A stretch of DNA of 64,000 nt from Lachnospiraceae bacterium 3-1 (GTDB lineage Bacteria > Bacillota > Clostridia > Lachnospirales > Lachnospiraceae): NCBI GenBank assembly GCA_000403255.2, contig KE159572.1, positions 62,001 through 126,000 on the forward strand, read 5' to 3'. Each line of letters begins with the position of its first letter. Position 1 is the stretch's first letter. This document shows, piece by piece, positions 8,905-17,621 of the stretch. The notes beneath the pieces were generated by a model that had not been told where the DNA came from, did no database searches, and saw only the letters and a program-made list of their open reading frames with translations. The position numbers and the translations under genes are program-made.

Positions 8905-8955
8905 CCCAAGTGTCTCATACGGCATTTTTTTCTATAAAAACTTGTAAAGTGGTGT

Positions 8956-9390
8956 TTTAATGAGCAAAGTTCACAAATTCTCATACTAGTAGCGAATAAG
9001 AGTTCTGCAATGGCGGCATCTCGTAGGGCATTTGGTTTCTGGTATATTGTCTTAGTCTCTTGACGCTGTTTGTAGATTGTAGATAGAAACATCTCAACGG
9101 TATGTAATGGTATTATTTTTGGCAAAATTATAGGTTCCCGAAAACGTATCTGTATTTTGCTAAAAGAATTTCGGTCAATTATATCTTTATACTCAAGATA
9201 GTGGAATAGGGCTTTTACAGAAGAAATTTTGCGTTTTGCAGTTTTAGGTTTGTACCTATGATGAAGCTTAGCTATATAAGTTTCTAATTCAGAAGTGGTG
9301 ATTTCTGTTACATCTGGAATGGTAAGTTGTTCAGAAAATTATTGTAAATAAATTTTGGCTAGCCTTCTAAAATATTTTACTTGACTTATA
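8956..9390 (-). pseudogene. XerC/D-type integrase relic cut by the insertion sequence
   Basis: Reading on the minus strand, a continuous frame gives a SAM-like N-terminal domain (SELETYIAKLH, KTAKRKISSVKALFHYL) and the start of a catalytic domain (ALRDAAIAELLFATSMRIC, ELCSLK). It stops at 8956 where the insertion sequence begins. A TAA at about 9342-9344 replaces a Gln codon in the same frame, with similar coding-like sequence before it. The rest of the catalytic domain is absent on the other side of the insertion, so a deletion has also occurred. The upstream boundary is approximate. Confidence 0.7.
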
Positions 9391-9498
9391 AATCTTACGG
9401 GTGTAATATTTTTAATGACGAACACTAAATTTTTTTGATACAAAATCTTACATTAGTAATATTTAAAATTAAAGTGGTTTCACTTTGGAGGAAAGCTC

Positions 9499-9603
9499 AT
9501 GGCGAAAAAGAAAAGCAGACGCAGAAGAAAGAGTCTTGATTGTGAGTATGGTAGAAGATGTAAAAGGGAGAGGGGGAAGCGGTTATGTTGTTGGAAAAGA
9601 TAA
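9499..9603 (+). CDS. 34-residue Arg/Lys-rich peptide
   Basis: ATG at 9499 stands nine bases after GGAGG (9487-9491). The 34 codons hold about 18 Arg or Lys and four Cys, starting MAKKKSRRRRKS. The stop lies 19 bases inside the next gene in another frame, so the two are probably coupled in translation. A 6-bp hairpin (AAAGTG/CACTTT, 9471-9486) abuts the ribosome site. No family is recognised. It may be a leader peptide or a nucleic-acid-binding peptide. Confidence 0.5.
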   Translation: MAKKKSRRRRKSLDCEYGRRCKRERGKRLCCWKR

Positions 9604-11036
9604 AGAAGTTCTGGAAAGCTGGTTTGGCGGAAACAATTAAGGATATCGCTATACCCTCCGGGGCACGCGTGCCATTCTGCAGTAAAAAGGAAACCCTAAA
9701 GGATGCTTTTATGCCAGAGTCTGCCCCAGCGACAGCGAGGGTATTCGGCAGAAAAGAGGATAAGAATAAAATATTAACTTTATTTGTAGTGACGGGTACT
9801 GCTATCTTGGTAATGACTGGATGCAGCAATGAATTGCAAGAGGTGCCGGAGAATAGGGAAACAGTTGTCGATAATGAAGTGTATTTGCCAAATGAAGACG
9901 ATTTTGATGATGCGGTAAGCATAGCGGAAGTTTACCGTGATATTTATGATGAAGCGACAGAAACACCCTCCGGGCATCCCTCTATGCCATCCGGCAATAA
10001 AGAGGAAACAAATACTTTGAGCAGTTTGGAAACGCTGCGGCGCATTGTTGCAAGGCTTGGTGAGAATGGTTATGTAGCTGTTGACAGTGAAAATCAGGTT
10101 GACATGGCAGGAGCAGAACAGGTAATAGAGTTTTGTAAAGCAGTAGATGAAAAGAAGAGCGCAATGCTGACAATCATAGTAATCAAAGACTTTGGATTTC
10201 GGAAATTTGATCTAAAAGCGGAGGATGGAAACGTAAATGTTGTCAGAGGGTACTACCAATATGATCAGGACGGGTGTCTTCAGAATAGAAGTACAGTTAG
10301 CTATCCGGCTGATTTCTGGCAGTTTACGGAGGAAGGGTATCTGATTTTTGAAGGAAAGTATTTTTCGGATATGGAATATGCGCTGACGTTAAGTGATACG
10401 CCAGAGCATACGGCATTGCGGGTATTACCGTTAGATGAAAAATGCAGGGAATTGAACCGGAAGTATATCCTGCCAGTCGGTTATGAACAGAACAATATTT
10501 TTCTCACTGATTGGAATGAAGAAGATATTGTAAATTTGGATTTCTATGATATATTTGACAATTTTTATCCAATTTTGTATGGGCAGTCCGTTCCTTGTGT
10601 TGCAGACGAAAATTTGGCGGTCGGAGCGGTCTATCAGATACCGGAAGAAATATTTGAGAATGTCATTATGACGTATTTTAATGTAAACAAGGAAACGCTT
10701 CGGAGGGAGACAACATATATTCCAGAAAAGGCAGCTTATGAGTACAGGCCACGGGGGTTTTATGAAGTCGAATATCCTGATATTCCGTATCCGGAAGTAG
10801 TTAGTTATACAGAAAATCAGGATGGAACAATCACGCTTATTGTCAATGCTGTATATCCGAATGGCAATACATCTATGGCGTATTCACATAAAACAGTAAT
10901 CCGTCCGTTGGATGAGGATTGTTTTCAGTATGTATCGAATCAGATGATGAATTTAATAGATGAACATGATATTTGGTGGCATTCCAACCGCCTGACAAAA
11001 GAAGAATGGATTGAAATATACGGAGGAACTGAATAA
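9585..11036 (+). CDS. Paralogous lipoprotein A (possibly DUF6070-like)
   Basis: 483 residues. A hydrophobic segment ending in the lipobox LVMTGC (about 76-81) would anchor the protein as a lipoprotein, but it is preceded by an unusual 60-residue leader containing SGARVPF and SAPATAR. The extracellular part ends with the family motif NQDGTITLIVNAV and a closing FQYVSN. Genes B and C share this C-terminal pattern. GAGGGGGAAG precedes the ATG. Its stop overlaps the start of gene B (TAATG). Function unknown. The DUF6070 label is a guess from general resemblance. Confidence 0.75.
   Translation: MLLEKIKKFWKAGLAETIKDIAIPSGARVPFCSKKETLKDAFMPESAPATARVFGRKEDKNKILTLFVVTGTAILVMTGCSNELQEVPENRETVVDNEVYLPNEDDFDDAVSIAEVYRDIYDEATETPSGHPSMPSGNKEETNTLSSLETLRRIVARLGENGYVAVDSENQVDMAGAEQVIEFCKAVDEKKSAMLTIIVIKDFGFRKFDLKAEDGNVNVVRGYYQYDQDGCLQNRSTVSYPADFWQFTEEGYLIFEGKYFSDMEYALTLSDTPEHTALRVLPLDEKCRELNRKYILPVGYEQNNIFLTDWNEEDIVNLDFYDIFDNFYPILYGQSVPCVADENLAVGAVYQIPEEIFENVIMTYFNVNKETLRRETTYIPEKAAYEYRPRGFYEVEYPDIPYPEVVSYTENQDGTITLIVNAVYPNGNTSMAYSHKTVIRPLDEDCFQYVSNQMMNLIDEHDIWWHSNRLTKEEWIEIYGGTE
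9961..10008 (+). repeat. 48-bp nucleotide island shared with gene C (copy 1)
   Basis: 45 of 48 bases match 12541-12588, although the surrounding paralogues are strongly diverged. It encodes TPSGHPSMPSGNKEE. A related shorter version lies at 9651-9694 and a weaker one near 11211-11228 in gene B. The unit includes a GGCAT/ATGCC mini-palindrome. It may be a small mobile or gene-converted coding repeat. Confidence 0.6.
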
Positions 11037-12352
11037 TGGAGGATGTTAAATGGCTTTTAAAAAAGTATGGTTCTCTCATTGCGCTAATGATAATCATTGT
11101 GATAACAGGCAGTATTGTTTTGGGGAAAAGAAGTTCCGAGAGGAACGCAGAGGAAGTGTGGGAATCTCCAATAGAAATACTTTCCGATAATACTTCTGTT
11201 CCATCCGGCGATAATAAAGAAATATCAGGTAATACTGTTGCAGGAGAGGACGAAGAAGAAAGTGAAACAGAATCAGATTCAGAAATGGAATCATCTTTAT
11301 GGTTCTTTTCGCAGGCAGAAAAATGCTTGATAACCGAAGCGGAAAAAGATGAATTAAAAGATACTGCGTTGGCCGCAGCAGAGCAGGTGAAAGAAATGTA
11401 TAAGGATATAGAGTTGATAAGCGAATCTTCTTATGGCTCCAATATCAAAGGGTTCACAAGGGAGCAGTGCCGGAAGGTTGTTTCACTTCTTGGAGAGGCG
11501 GGCTATGTCAGCATTACAGAAGATACTAATATGGAAAACTATGGGGAAGTGGAAGATTTTTATGCTGCATATTTAGAAAAACGTGATGCAATGGTGACTG
11601 TATTTGATGTAAACCGGGATGGGCTTATCGGAGCTGTCACTTTTATATATAGGAACAATGAGTTACAGACATATTATGTGGGGATTGGCTGGCAGGAGGG
11701 CGGTATACCGGAGATTAAGAATACCCTGGTCAGCGATATAGCGGAAATCAAGCTGACAGAGAAAGGTTATTTTATTTATGCATATAAAGATGTGATAGCC
11801 CATTCCAGTCTGCGCCAGTATTGGAGAATAAAACCGCTTTCTGATAAATGCAGGGAATTAACCGCTAAATATGTATATGGGTTAAGCTATGTAAATTACA
11901 ATGTCCTTGTGATAAACTGGGACAGCAGCAATGTAGAAGATATTCTGATGCCTTGTATGTTTGAAGATATATATCGGATATACACTGGGGAAAATTTAAG
12001 GACAGAAAACTGGAGAATACCTGCGGACACATACGAAAAAATAATGACTACATATTTTCCGGTATCAATAGAACAGTTACGGGAAAAATGCGGCTATGAT
12101 GAGGATAGCAATAGCTATGAGTATGAAATGATATTTGCAAGCCCGTATCCACCGTTTGGAGAAGTCGTTGATTATTCAGAAAATGCAGATGGAACAATTA
12201 CGCTTATTGTTGATGGGGTATGGGCAGATTACAATTCTGACCTTGCTTTTACCAATACAATCGTGGTACAGCCATTTGGGGACGGCACATTCAGGTATTT
12301 ATCCAATACGATAGAACAGAAGGAATTAGAAGTGCCAAAGGGAGGAAGATGA
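11036..12352 (+). CDS. Paralogous membrane-anchored protein B
   Basis: 438 residues. One N-terminal membrane segment (about 12-28, LIALMIIIVITGSIVLG) without a lipobox cysteine, then an acidic Ser/Glu-rich linker (about 45-85) and a globular extracellular domain. The C-terminal NADGTITLIVDGV and FRYLSN segments match genes A and C. The start overlaps the stop of gene A by one base, so the three genes form an operon. Function unknown; the domain could sense or bind something at the cell surface. Confidence 0.75.
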   Translation: MEDVKWLLKKYGSLIALMIIIVITGSIVLGKRSSERNAEEVWESPIEILSDNTSVPSGDNKEISGNTVAGEDEEESETESDSEMESSLWFFSQAEKCLITEAEKDELKDTALAAAEQVKEMYKDIELISESSYGSNIKGFTREQCRKVVSLLGEAGYVSITEDTNMENYGEVEDFYAAYLEKRDAMVTVFDVNRDGLIGAVTFIYRNNELQTYYVGIGWQEGGIPEIKNTLVSDIAEIKLTEKGYFIYAYKDVIAHSSLRQYWRIKPLSDKCRELTAKYVYGLSYVNYNVLVINWDSSNVEDILMPCMFEDIYRIYTGENLRTENWRIPADTYEKIMTTYFPVSIEQLREKCGYDEDSNSYEYEMIFASPYPPFGEVVDYSENADGTITLIVDGVWADYNSDLAFTNTIVVQPFGDGTFRYLSNTIEQKELEVPKGGR

Positions 12353-12359
12353 AAAAGGG

Positions 12360-13679
12360 ATGATAAAGCTAAAGAAGAAGGTAATCCTTGTGGCTTGTGT
12401 GATGGTGTGTGTTACCTTGTTATGTGCCTGTAACAATAACGGAAATATGAAAAACGAATATGCTGGCAAAACCAGAGAAAATGAACAAGAGGAATATGCA
12501 GAAAGTACAGACGAGGAAACAGAAACAGACAGACAAATAGAAACACCCTACGGGTATCCCTCTATGCCATACGGCAATAAAGAGGAAAAAGGCTATGATC
12601 TTCCGATAGATGCCCGTCAACGGGAAGAAGCGGAAGAAGATTGCAAAGAAATGATGGGGCTTATATCGGAGCTATATAAAAACGCAGATAAAGGCTGTGC
12701 GTCCAATGTTGTCATTGCAGATGAAGTCATAGAGCAGATGGTGGAAAAACTGAAAGCCACCGGATGCCCGGTTACAGTAACAGAAATATATTCTAATATG
12801 GAAAATCACAAGAAACTGGAAGAATTCTTAAATGCTTCCTTAGCAGGCAGCAGCGGCTCAGTGATTATTTATGAAGTACATTCGGATGGCGGTATCGGGA
12901 GATATAAATATTCTTATGACGGAAAGGATATGTATGTTTTATCCGCAAAAGACTCATGGAGCGATGATGATAAGCCTGTAATAACGTATATTTCCTATAC
13001 CCGAATCAAAGAATGGAAATTTACGGATAAAGGATGGTTTTGCTATGAGTTATGTGTGCCGGAATACCCGGAAGTTACTGAAATAGTGGATGGAAGCTGC
13101 ATGGTCAGGGTAAAACCCATTACAGAGGAAAACAGGGAAATGTCGGAAAAGTGTGTACTTGGATTAGCCTATCAGGGAAACAATCTTTTATGCTCTGAAT
13201 GGGATGCAGACCATATGGAAAATTTGGATTATAATGGTATGTATGAATATTTATATGCATTGAAATATCAGGAGCAGTTTCCTTCGGGAAATTATCCGGA
13301 TGGGATACCTAAAGAGGAGTTTGAGCGTCTGATTATGGAATATCTTCCAATAACATCGGAGGAAATACAGAAATATGCGGCATTTGACAAAGAAAAACAG
13401 ACTTATGCGTGGGCAAGGCTTGGTTGTTTCAACTATGCGCCTACTTATTTTGGAACTTCCTTTCCAGAGGTTACGGATATTAGGGAAAACAAAGATGGGA
13501 CAGTTACTTTAACGGTGGATGCAGTGTGTAGCATGATTTTATGTGACGATGCGGTGATAACGCATGAGCTTACGGTGCGGTTTTCAGAAGATGGCAGTTT
13601 TCAGTATTTGGGAAACAAAATTCTGGATGGTGGGATTTCAAATATACCGGAATATCAATACCGGATTGTTAGACAGTAA
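12360..13679 (+). CDS. Paralogous lipoprotein C
   Basis: 439 residues with a clear signal peptide and lipobox (LLCACN, Cys at about residue 24). An acidic linker contains the shared PYGYPSMPYGNKEE unit, followed by the same extracellular domain as genes A and B, ending NKDGTVTLTVDAV and FQYLGN. It starts eight bases after gene B. Three tandem paralogues with unequal anchors suggest local duplication and divergence. Function unknown. Confidence 0.75.
   Translation: MIKLKKKVILVACVMVCVTLLCACNNNGNMKNEYAGKTRENEQEEYAESTDEETETDRQIETPYGYPSMPYGNKEEKGYDLPIDARQREEAEEDCKEMMGLISELYKNADKGCASNVVIADEVIEQMVEKLKATGCPVTVTEIYSNMENHKKLEEFLNASLAGSSGSVIIYEVHSDGGIGRYKYSYDGKDMYVLSAKDSWSDDDKPVITYISYTRIKEWKFTDKGWFCYELCVPEYPEVTEIVDGSCMVRVKPITEENREMSEKCVLGLAYQGNNLLCSEWDADHMENLDYNGMYEYLYALKYQEQFPSGNYPDGIPKEEFERLIMEYLPITSEEIQKYAAFDKEKQTYAWARLGCFNYAPTYFGTSFPEVTDIRENKDGTVTLTVDAVCSMILCDDAVITHELTVRFSEDGSFQYLGNKILDGGISNIPEYQYRIVRQ
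12541..12588 (+). repeat. 48-bp nucleotide island shared with gene A (copy 2)
   Basis: Matches 9961-10008 at 45 of 48 positions and sits at the equivalent place, just after the membrane anchor linker. The three differences each change a codon in the Ser/Tyr or His/Tyr positions of the encoded motif. Confidence 0.6.
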
Positions 13680-13723
13680 TTATGGGTATTGCTTGATGTT
13701 GAAAAAAGAAGGGATATGGAGCA

Positions 13724-14236
13724 ATGAAAAAGACACTCAAATTTATATTAGGCTTTGTGGCTGCTACCTTTATTATAATCGCTGTGTTTTAGGGGAGTTT
13801 TGTCTATGTGTCAGATTACAAAATAACAAAGATAGACACCTCTGTTTCACCAGATGGAACTTGTGAACTGGTTTTATAGGTTGTCGGAGAGGCTGATTTC
13901 CCGTTTGGTTCGGCTTCTGGCAGGTTACATGGCATGAGGACTATGTAGAAGTTATCCTGTCTGGAGATGAACAGTTCGATGAGCAGATTATCCTATACTT
14001 TGATGGAAGGAAAGAGATAAAACAATTAACAGATAAAGAAGAACATACAGAATCCGGGGATGTATTACTTTTCCGGAGCAGGACCGACAGGCATGGTTCC
14101 ACGTCCAGATATCAGAATATTTTTAGCCGGAGAAAAAGAATTTTATCTTGCAGAGGATATAATGGCAGATGTTGAACAACATATATTTGAAAAAGACATG
14201 AATAGCGAATCTATTTGTAATTTCATTAAAAGTTAA
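13724..14236 (+). pseudogene. Broken small membrane protein gene
   Basis: ATG at 13724 behind AAGAAGGG opens a 22-codon membrane segment (KFILGFVAATFIIIAVF) that hits TAG at 13790. The frame then reads on (SDYKITKIDTSVSPDG) to a second TAG. After a frameshift it continues as QVTWHEDYVEVILSGDEQF, and later in a third frame as PRPDIRIFLAGEKEF down to TAA at 14236. At least two nonsense changes and two frame changes make it dead. It followed the lipoprotein operon and may once have belonged to it. Confidence 0.6.
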
Positions 14237-14237
14237 A

Positions 14238-14712
14238 ATCATTCAGCGATAAATACGGTGTCTGCCTGTTGGTGGTTCACCATACCCGCAAGTTGGAGTT
14301 CGAGGACAGCTTTGATATGATTTCCAGCACAAACGGACTTCTTGGTGCGGCAGACGGGGCGTTTATCATGCACAAGAAAAAGCACACGGACAACACGGCG
14401 GTCATGGATATTGTGGGGCGTGACCAGCCCGATCAAGAATTAACAATCGAATTTGACCGGGAACAGTGTATTTGGAAATTTTAGAAAGCGGAAACGGAAT
14501 TGTGGAAACAGCCGCCCAGTCCATTATTGGAAGCAATCAACGGATTTCTGACAGAGCAAATGCAGCAGTGGGAGGGGAGGGCAGCGGAACTTCTGAAACA
14601 GTTGCCGGATATGCAGTTATCGGCGAATGTGCTTTCCCGGAGATTAAATGTATTAGAACAGGGAGAAAGAGCAAATAAACGCTCAAAACGTGCCTTTGAA
14701 ATGAGCAGATAG
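14238..14712 (+). pseudogene. C-terminal relic of RepA-like AAA ATPase
   Basis: The frame begins without a start codon and reads GVCLLVVHHTRKLE, NGLLGAADGAF and VGRDQPDQELTIEFDRE. This is the end of the RepA/AAA_25 type replication ATPase common on Firmicute conjugative elements. A TAG at 14482-14484 interrupts it, and the same frame goes on to 14712 (WKQPPSPLLEAINGF). The ATP-binding N-terminus is missing. It marks the remains of an integrated mobile element. Confidence 0.7.
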
Positions 14713-14720
14713 GAACCGAT

Positions 14721-14918
14721 ATGGAGAAAAAAGTTATGATACGGTTGTGCGCTAAAATCGTAGCAGATACAGACCTTTACGAAACGGATAAGGAAGTGCA
14801 AAATCTGATAGATTGGGTTTGCCTGTCAGAGCAGATAAAAGAGAGCAATAATCTGTATGAGAAGCAAAATGACTTGAAAAGGCAGAAGTGGAAAATTGAA
14901 AAATTGTTGGAACGATAA
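14721..14918 (+). CDS. Small hypothetical protein, mobile-element associated
   Basis: 65 residues, charged, probably helical at its C-terminus (EKQNDLKRQKWKIEKLL). No motif recognised. The ribosome site is weak (AGGAA, eight bases before the ATG). It starts just after the RepA-like relic, where conjugative elements often carry tiny genes, and a hairpin follows its stop. It may be a surviving or decayed cargo gene. Confidence 0.45.
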   Translation: MEKKVMIRLCAKIVADTDLYETDKEVQNLIDWVCLSEQIKESNNLYEKQNDLKRQKWKIEKLLER

Positions 14919-14920
14919 GG

Positions 14921-14954
14921 AATGTAGGGCATGGCGGTTGCCATGCTCTGCATT
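14921..14954. terminator. Long hairpin, probable terminator
   Basis: GGCATGGC pairs with GCCATGC inside a longer imperfect stem from AATG (14921) to CATT (14954) with a four-base loop. Only a short T stretch follows on the plus strand. Confidence 0.5.
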
Positions 14955-15058
14955 TTAGTGGTAAATGAAGTTGGGAAGTGGTATAATCTATCGTAAATAA
15001 AAGCAGTTTGTTGAAGTACATAAGATGAAACAAATTGCAAATTTGTGGAGGTTTAAAG

Positions 15059-15097
15059 ATGAACAAACGAATTAACTACTCAGTACAGTTGAGATAA
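15059..15097 (+). CDS. 12-codon leader peptide upstream of ABC exporter
   Basis: ATG at 15059 lies eight bases after GGAGG. The peptide reads MNKRINYSVQLR and stops at 15095-15097. Its last codons cover the first arm (15081-15091) of the alternative hairpins before the exporter gene. A translated short frame overlapping an RNA arm is the usual layout of ribosome-controlled attenuation. It could instead be the stub of a decayed gene. Confidence 0.4.
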   Translation: MNKRINYSVQLR

Positions 15098-15153
15098 ACT
15101 GTTAGCAGATTGTACTGAGGGAAAATAACTTGCTAGCAGTCACAACTGTACTG
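15081..15153 (+). promoter_or_regulatory. Mutually exclusive hairpins (attenuator candidate)
   Basis: CAGTACAGTTG (15081-15091) is perfectly complementary to CAACTGTACTG (15143-15153). Its first seven bases can instead pair with TGTACTG at 15111-15117. The two folds exclude each other, and the first arm lies inside the leader peptide. Stalling on the leader would shift the balance and could change exporter expression. Confidence 0.45.
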
Positions 15154-15202
15154 ATTATCTGTTATGAATAAAGTTAAAGATAATAAGAAAAGGAGTACAG
15201 TT

Positions 15203-16900
15203 ATGCGCTACATAAAACAAATTGTAAATAGAAACAAAAAACTGGTATTTGTATACCTTATAATCGGCTTGTTTAACGCTTTTATGGTAAATTTCAAAGG
15301 GTATTATTTTCAGAAAGTCATTGATGCACTGGCAGAATACACACTTTCGCCTTATAAGGTTATAATTTACGGGACTGTCCTTTTTATCGGTTATCTCATG
15401 GACTACGTAGATGAGTATCCTGCAAAAAAATTAGAACATGGTATTTTTCTTGATTCCAAATTGATGGGACTTGAGAAAATTAGCAGAATAAGTTATCAAG
15501 AATATCAGAAACTTGGAACAGGAAAGCTGGTGCAACAGATCGAAAACGGAGCAGACGCAGGAAAAAGCGTTGTATTTGATTTTTGGTTTGCAGTGATTAG
15601 GAATTTAGTTCCAACAGTTTTATTTAGTATTTTTTTCATTTGGAAGATTGATAAAAGGATAACTATTGTTTTGCTATTGGGCTATATTATCATTTTCTTT
15701 GTAACCAATATTCTTTTAAAATTTCTATACCAGATGAAAGAACGAATTTTGAATAATGAGGAGGAGTTAAACCGCTTTTTAGTGCGTGGCTTTATGGAAA
15801 TGGTGGTATTCCGAATGGCGCATCAGTTTCCAAATGAATTACGAAAGGCACAAGGAGCAAAGAAAGAAATTGTTGATACAAAGGTTAAAATGAATATGAT
15901 TCATGAAGCCTTTTTTACGATTTTTGCACTTTTTGTTGCGTGTCTGGATATTGCAGTTTTAGTGTACGCATGGCAGACTGGCAGTTTATCCGTAGGAGCG
16001 GTTGTTGCTTTGATAACATTGATTGATAATGCCTATACGCCGATTGCGATTTTTAATGTAATTTATGTACAGTATAAATTGAATAGGGCTGCTTTCTCAA
16101 GGTATGAAGAATTTTTAGATATGCAAGATGATAAGCAGCTTGGCAATGGGATTGTTCCTCAAATTTTTTCAGGGAAAATATCAGTTAGGAAATTGTCGTT
16201 TTCGTATGGGGAAAGGCAGATATTGAAGGATGTCTCATTTGAGATACGGTCGGGTGATAAAATAGCTCTGGTGGGTGAAACGGGTTCCGGTAAATCAACA
16301 ATTATAAAGTTACTTACGGGTTTATTAAAATATGACGAGGGCGAGATTCTGTGGGATGGAGAAAACCTTGCCGATATATCGTTAGATGCTTTGTATAGAA
16401 GAATGACTTATCTGTCGCAGGAAGCCCCGGTTTTTGATGGTACGTTAAAAGAAAATATTGTATTTGACAGGAATATTCCAGATACAGAAGTTAGAAAAGC
16501 ATTAGAACGGGTAGAACTTTTATCTTTAGTTGATGAGTTGCCGAATGGCATAGATACGCAAATCGGGGAAAAAGCATCTTCACTTTCTGGTGGAGAAAGG
16601 CAGCGCCTTGCATTGTCGCGTATTTGGTTTAAGGAGTCGGATATTGTCATTTTTGATGAAGCAACTTCTGCGCTAGATAATCTGACAGAGGGTGTTGTCA
16701 TGGAGCAGATATTTGATTATCTGTCGGGGGTAACAGTTTTGGCGATTGTTCACCGCTTTACAACTATACAAAATTTTGACCGTATTTTAGTATTTAGAGA
16801 TGGAAAAATTGTTGGACAAGGAACATTTGATGAATTGATGAAAAATAATGAATATTTCGCAAAACTTTATCGTTGTAGCATGGAAGAACAGGTAAAATAA
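15203..16900 (+). CDS. ABC exporter, fused membrane and ATPase domains
   Basis: About 565 residues from the ATG at 15203, which has AAGGAG eight bases upstream; the ATG at 15164 lacks a ribosome site. The first 310 residues form a six-helix exporter membrane domain. The ATPase domain shows Walker A GETGSGKST, signature LSGGERQRLALSR, Walker B IVIFDEATSALD and the H-loop His in AIVHRF. Such half-transporters work as homo- or heterodimers moving peptides, lipids or drugs out of the cell. No partner half-transporter is present. The leader and hairpins upstream suggest inducible expression. Confidence 0.88.
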   Translation: MRYIKQIVNRNKKLVFVYLIIGLFNAFMVNFKGYYFQKVIDALAEYTLSPYKVIIYGTVLFIGYLMDYVDEYPAKKLEHGIFLDSKLMGLEKISRISYQEYQKLGTGKLVQQIENGADAGKSVVFDFWFAVIRNLVPTVLFSIFFIWKIDKRITIVLLLGYIIIFFVTNILLKFLYQMKERILNNEEELNRFLVRGFMEMVVFRMAHQFPNELRKAQGAKKEIVDTKVKMNMIHEAFFTIFALFVACLDIAVLVYAWQTGSLSVGAVVALITLIDNAYTPIAIFNVIYVQYKLNRAAFSRYEEFLDMQDDKQLGNGIVPQIFSGKISVRKLSFSYGERQILKDVSFEIRSGDKIALVGETGSGKSTIIKLLTGLLKYDEGEILWDGENLADISLDALYRRMTYLSQEAPVFDGTLKENIVFDRNIPDTEVRKALERVELLSLVDELPNGIDTQIGEKASSLSGGERQRLALSRIWFKESDIVIFDEATSALDNLTEGVVMEQIFDYLSGVTVLAIVHRFTTIQNFDRILVFRDGKIVGQGTFDELMKNNEYFAKLYRCSMEEQVK

Positions 16901-17621
16901 TTATGCCTTTTCCTTAGTCAATTAAATAAGCATGGCGCTAGCATCATGTGATAAAGGTGGTTAAGGGAGTAATACGTTTTAGCTTTTTGGAAGGATTTAT
17001 TTTGTAAAGCATTTAGGACATGAGAATGACGCAGGCAATATTTTATACTGCTATTCTAAAAAAAGGTTTTTACTGCGTAACATTTCAAAAATAGGTTGCC
17101 AAATTACTGGGATTTGTTATAATAAATGCGTGGCAACAAATTGGCAACAGAAAATCAGCAAGCCATAATAAATGATGTAATTGATGTAAAAATAGACGTG
17201 TATTTGCATAAAACTTAAATAAAAATAGTTAACAACAACGAAGAACACACCGAGTTCGAGTAGACATTTTGATGTGTTTGAAGTCCGCAAATCTAGTAAA
17301 ATCAAAGGTTTGCGGATTTCATGTTTCTAAAGCGGTAATAAAATGGTAGTGTTTTTAGAGCCAAAACTGAAATTTCATTCTATAAAATCTGCGATAGTCG
17401 AATGAAATGGATAAAATGTTACCAAAGGATATTGTAAAGCATTTGTGGTAATGGCGGGGAAATCTATTGTTATTCTGATACGTTTATAAGATTTGAGTGG
17501 AAGAAAAAAGGACTGTAAAAAGCCGGATTTTCAGAGGGAGAGTGTAGATAACGGGATTTTATGGTATGCAAATAAAGCAGATAGCGGTATCTGCCTGTAA
17601 AACCGTATGCATCGCATGAGA
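16901..17621. other. Non-coding accessory gap
   Basis: About 720 bases with no convincing gene. It holds an imperfect stem-loop at 17281-17320 (GTCCGCAAA / TTTGCGGAT) that could terminate transcription, and TTGCCAA / TTGGCAA repeats around 17097-17148. A short stretch near 17010 reads HLGHEN in one frame, which faintly recalls integrase C-termini, but the frame closes quickly. The sequence looks like scrambled mobile-element debris. Confidence 0.5.

Larger units (their letters stand above)
7476..8955. mobile_element. Insertion sequence with terminal inverted repeats (DDE transposase)
   Basis: Both ends, read inward, begin ACACCA(G/C)TTTACAA: 7476-7497 on the plus strand and 8955-8932 on the minus strand. 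They share about 20 of 24 positions. Between them lies a single minus-strand transposase gene. The element is about 1480 bp. No clear target duplication is visible. At its right edge it cuts into an integrase relic (8956 onward). A third, solitary copy of the same end occurs at 27346. Confidence 0.75.

Noticed and set aside
9497-9922. 141-codon minus-strand frame at the start of the lipoprotein operon
   Set aside because: It overlaps two plus-strand frames with good ribosome sites and a lipobox, and has no recognisable domain.
16990-17100. Integrase C-terminal relic (HLGHEN in one frame)
   Set aside because: The similarity is six residues long, and the frame carries no box II or tyrosine nearby.
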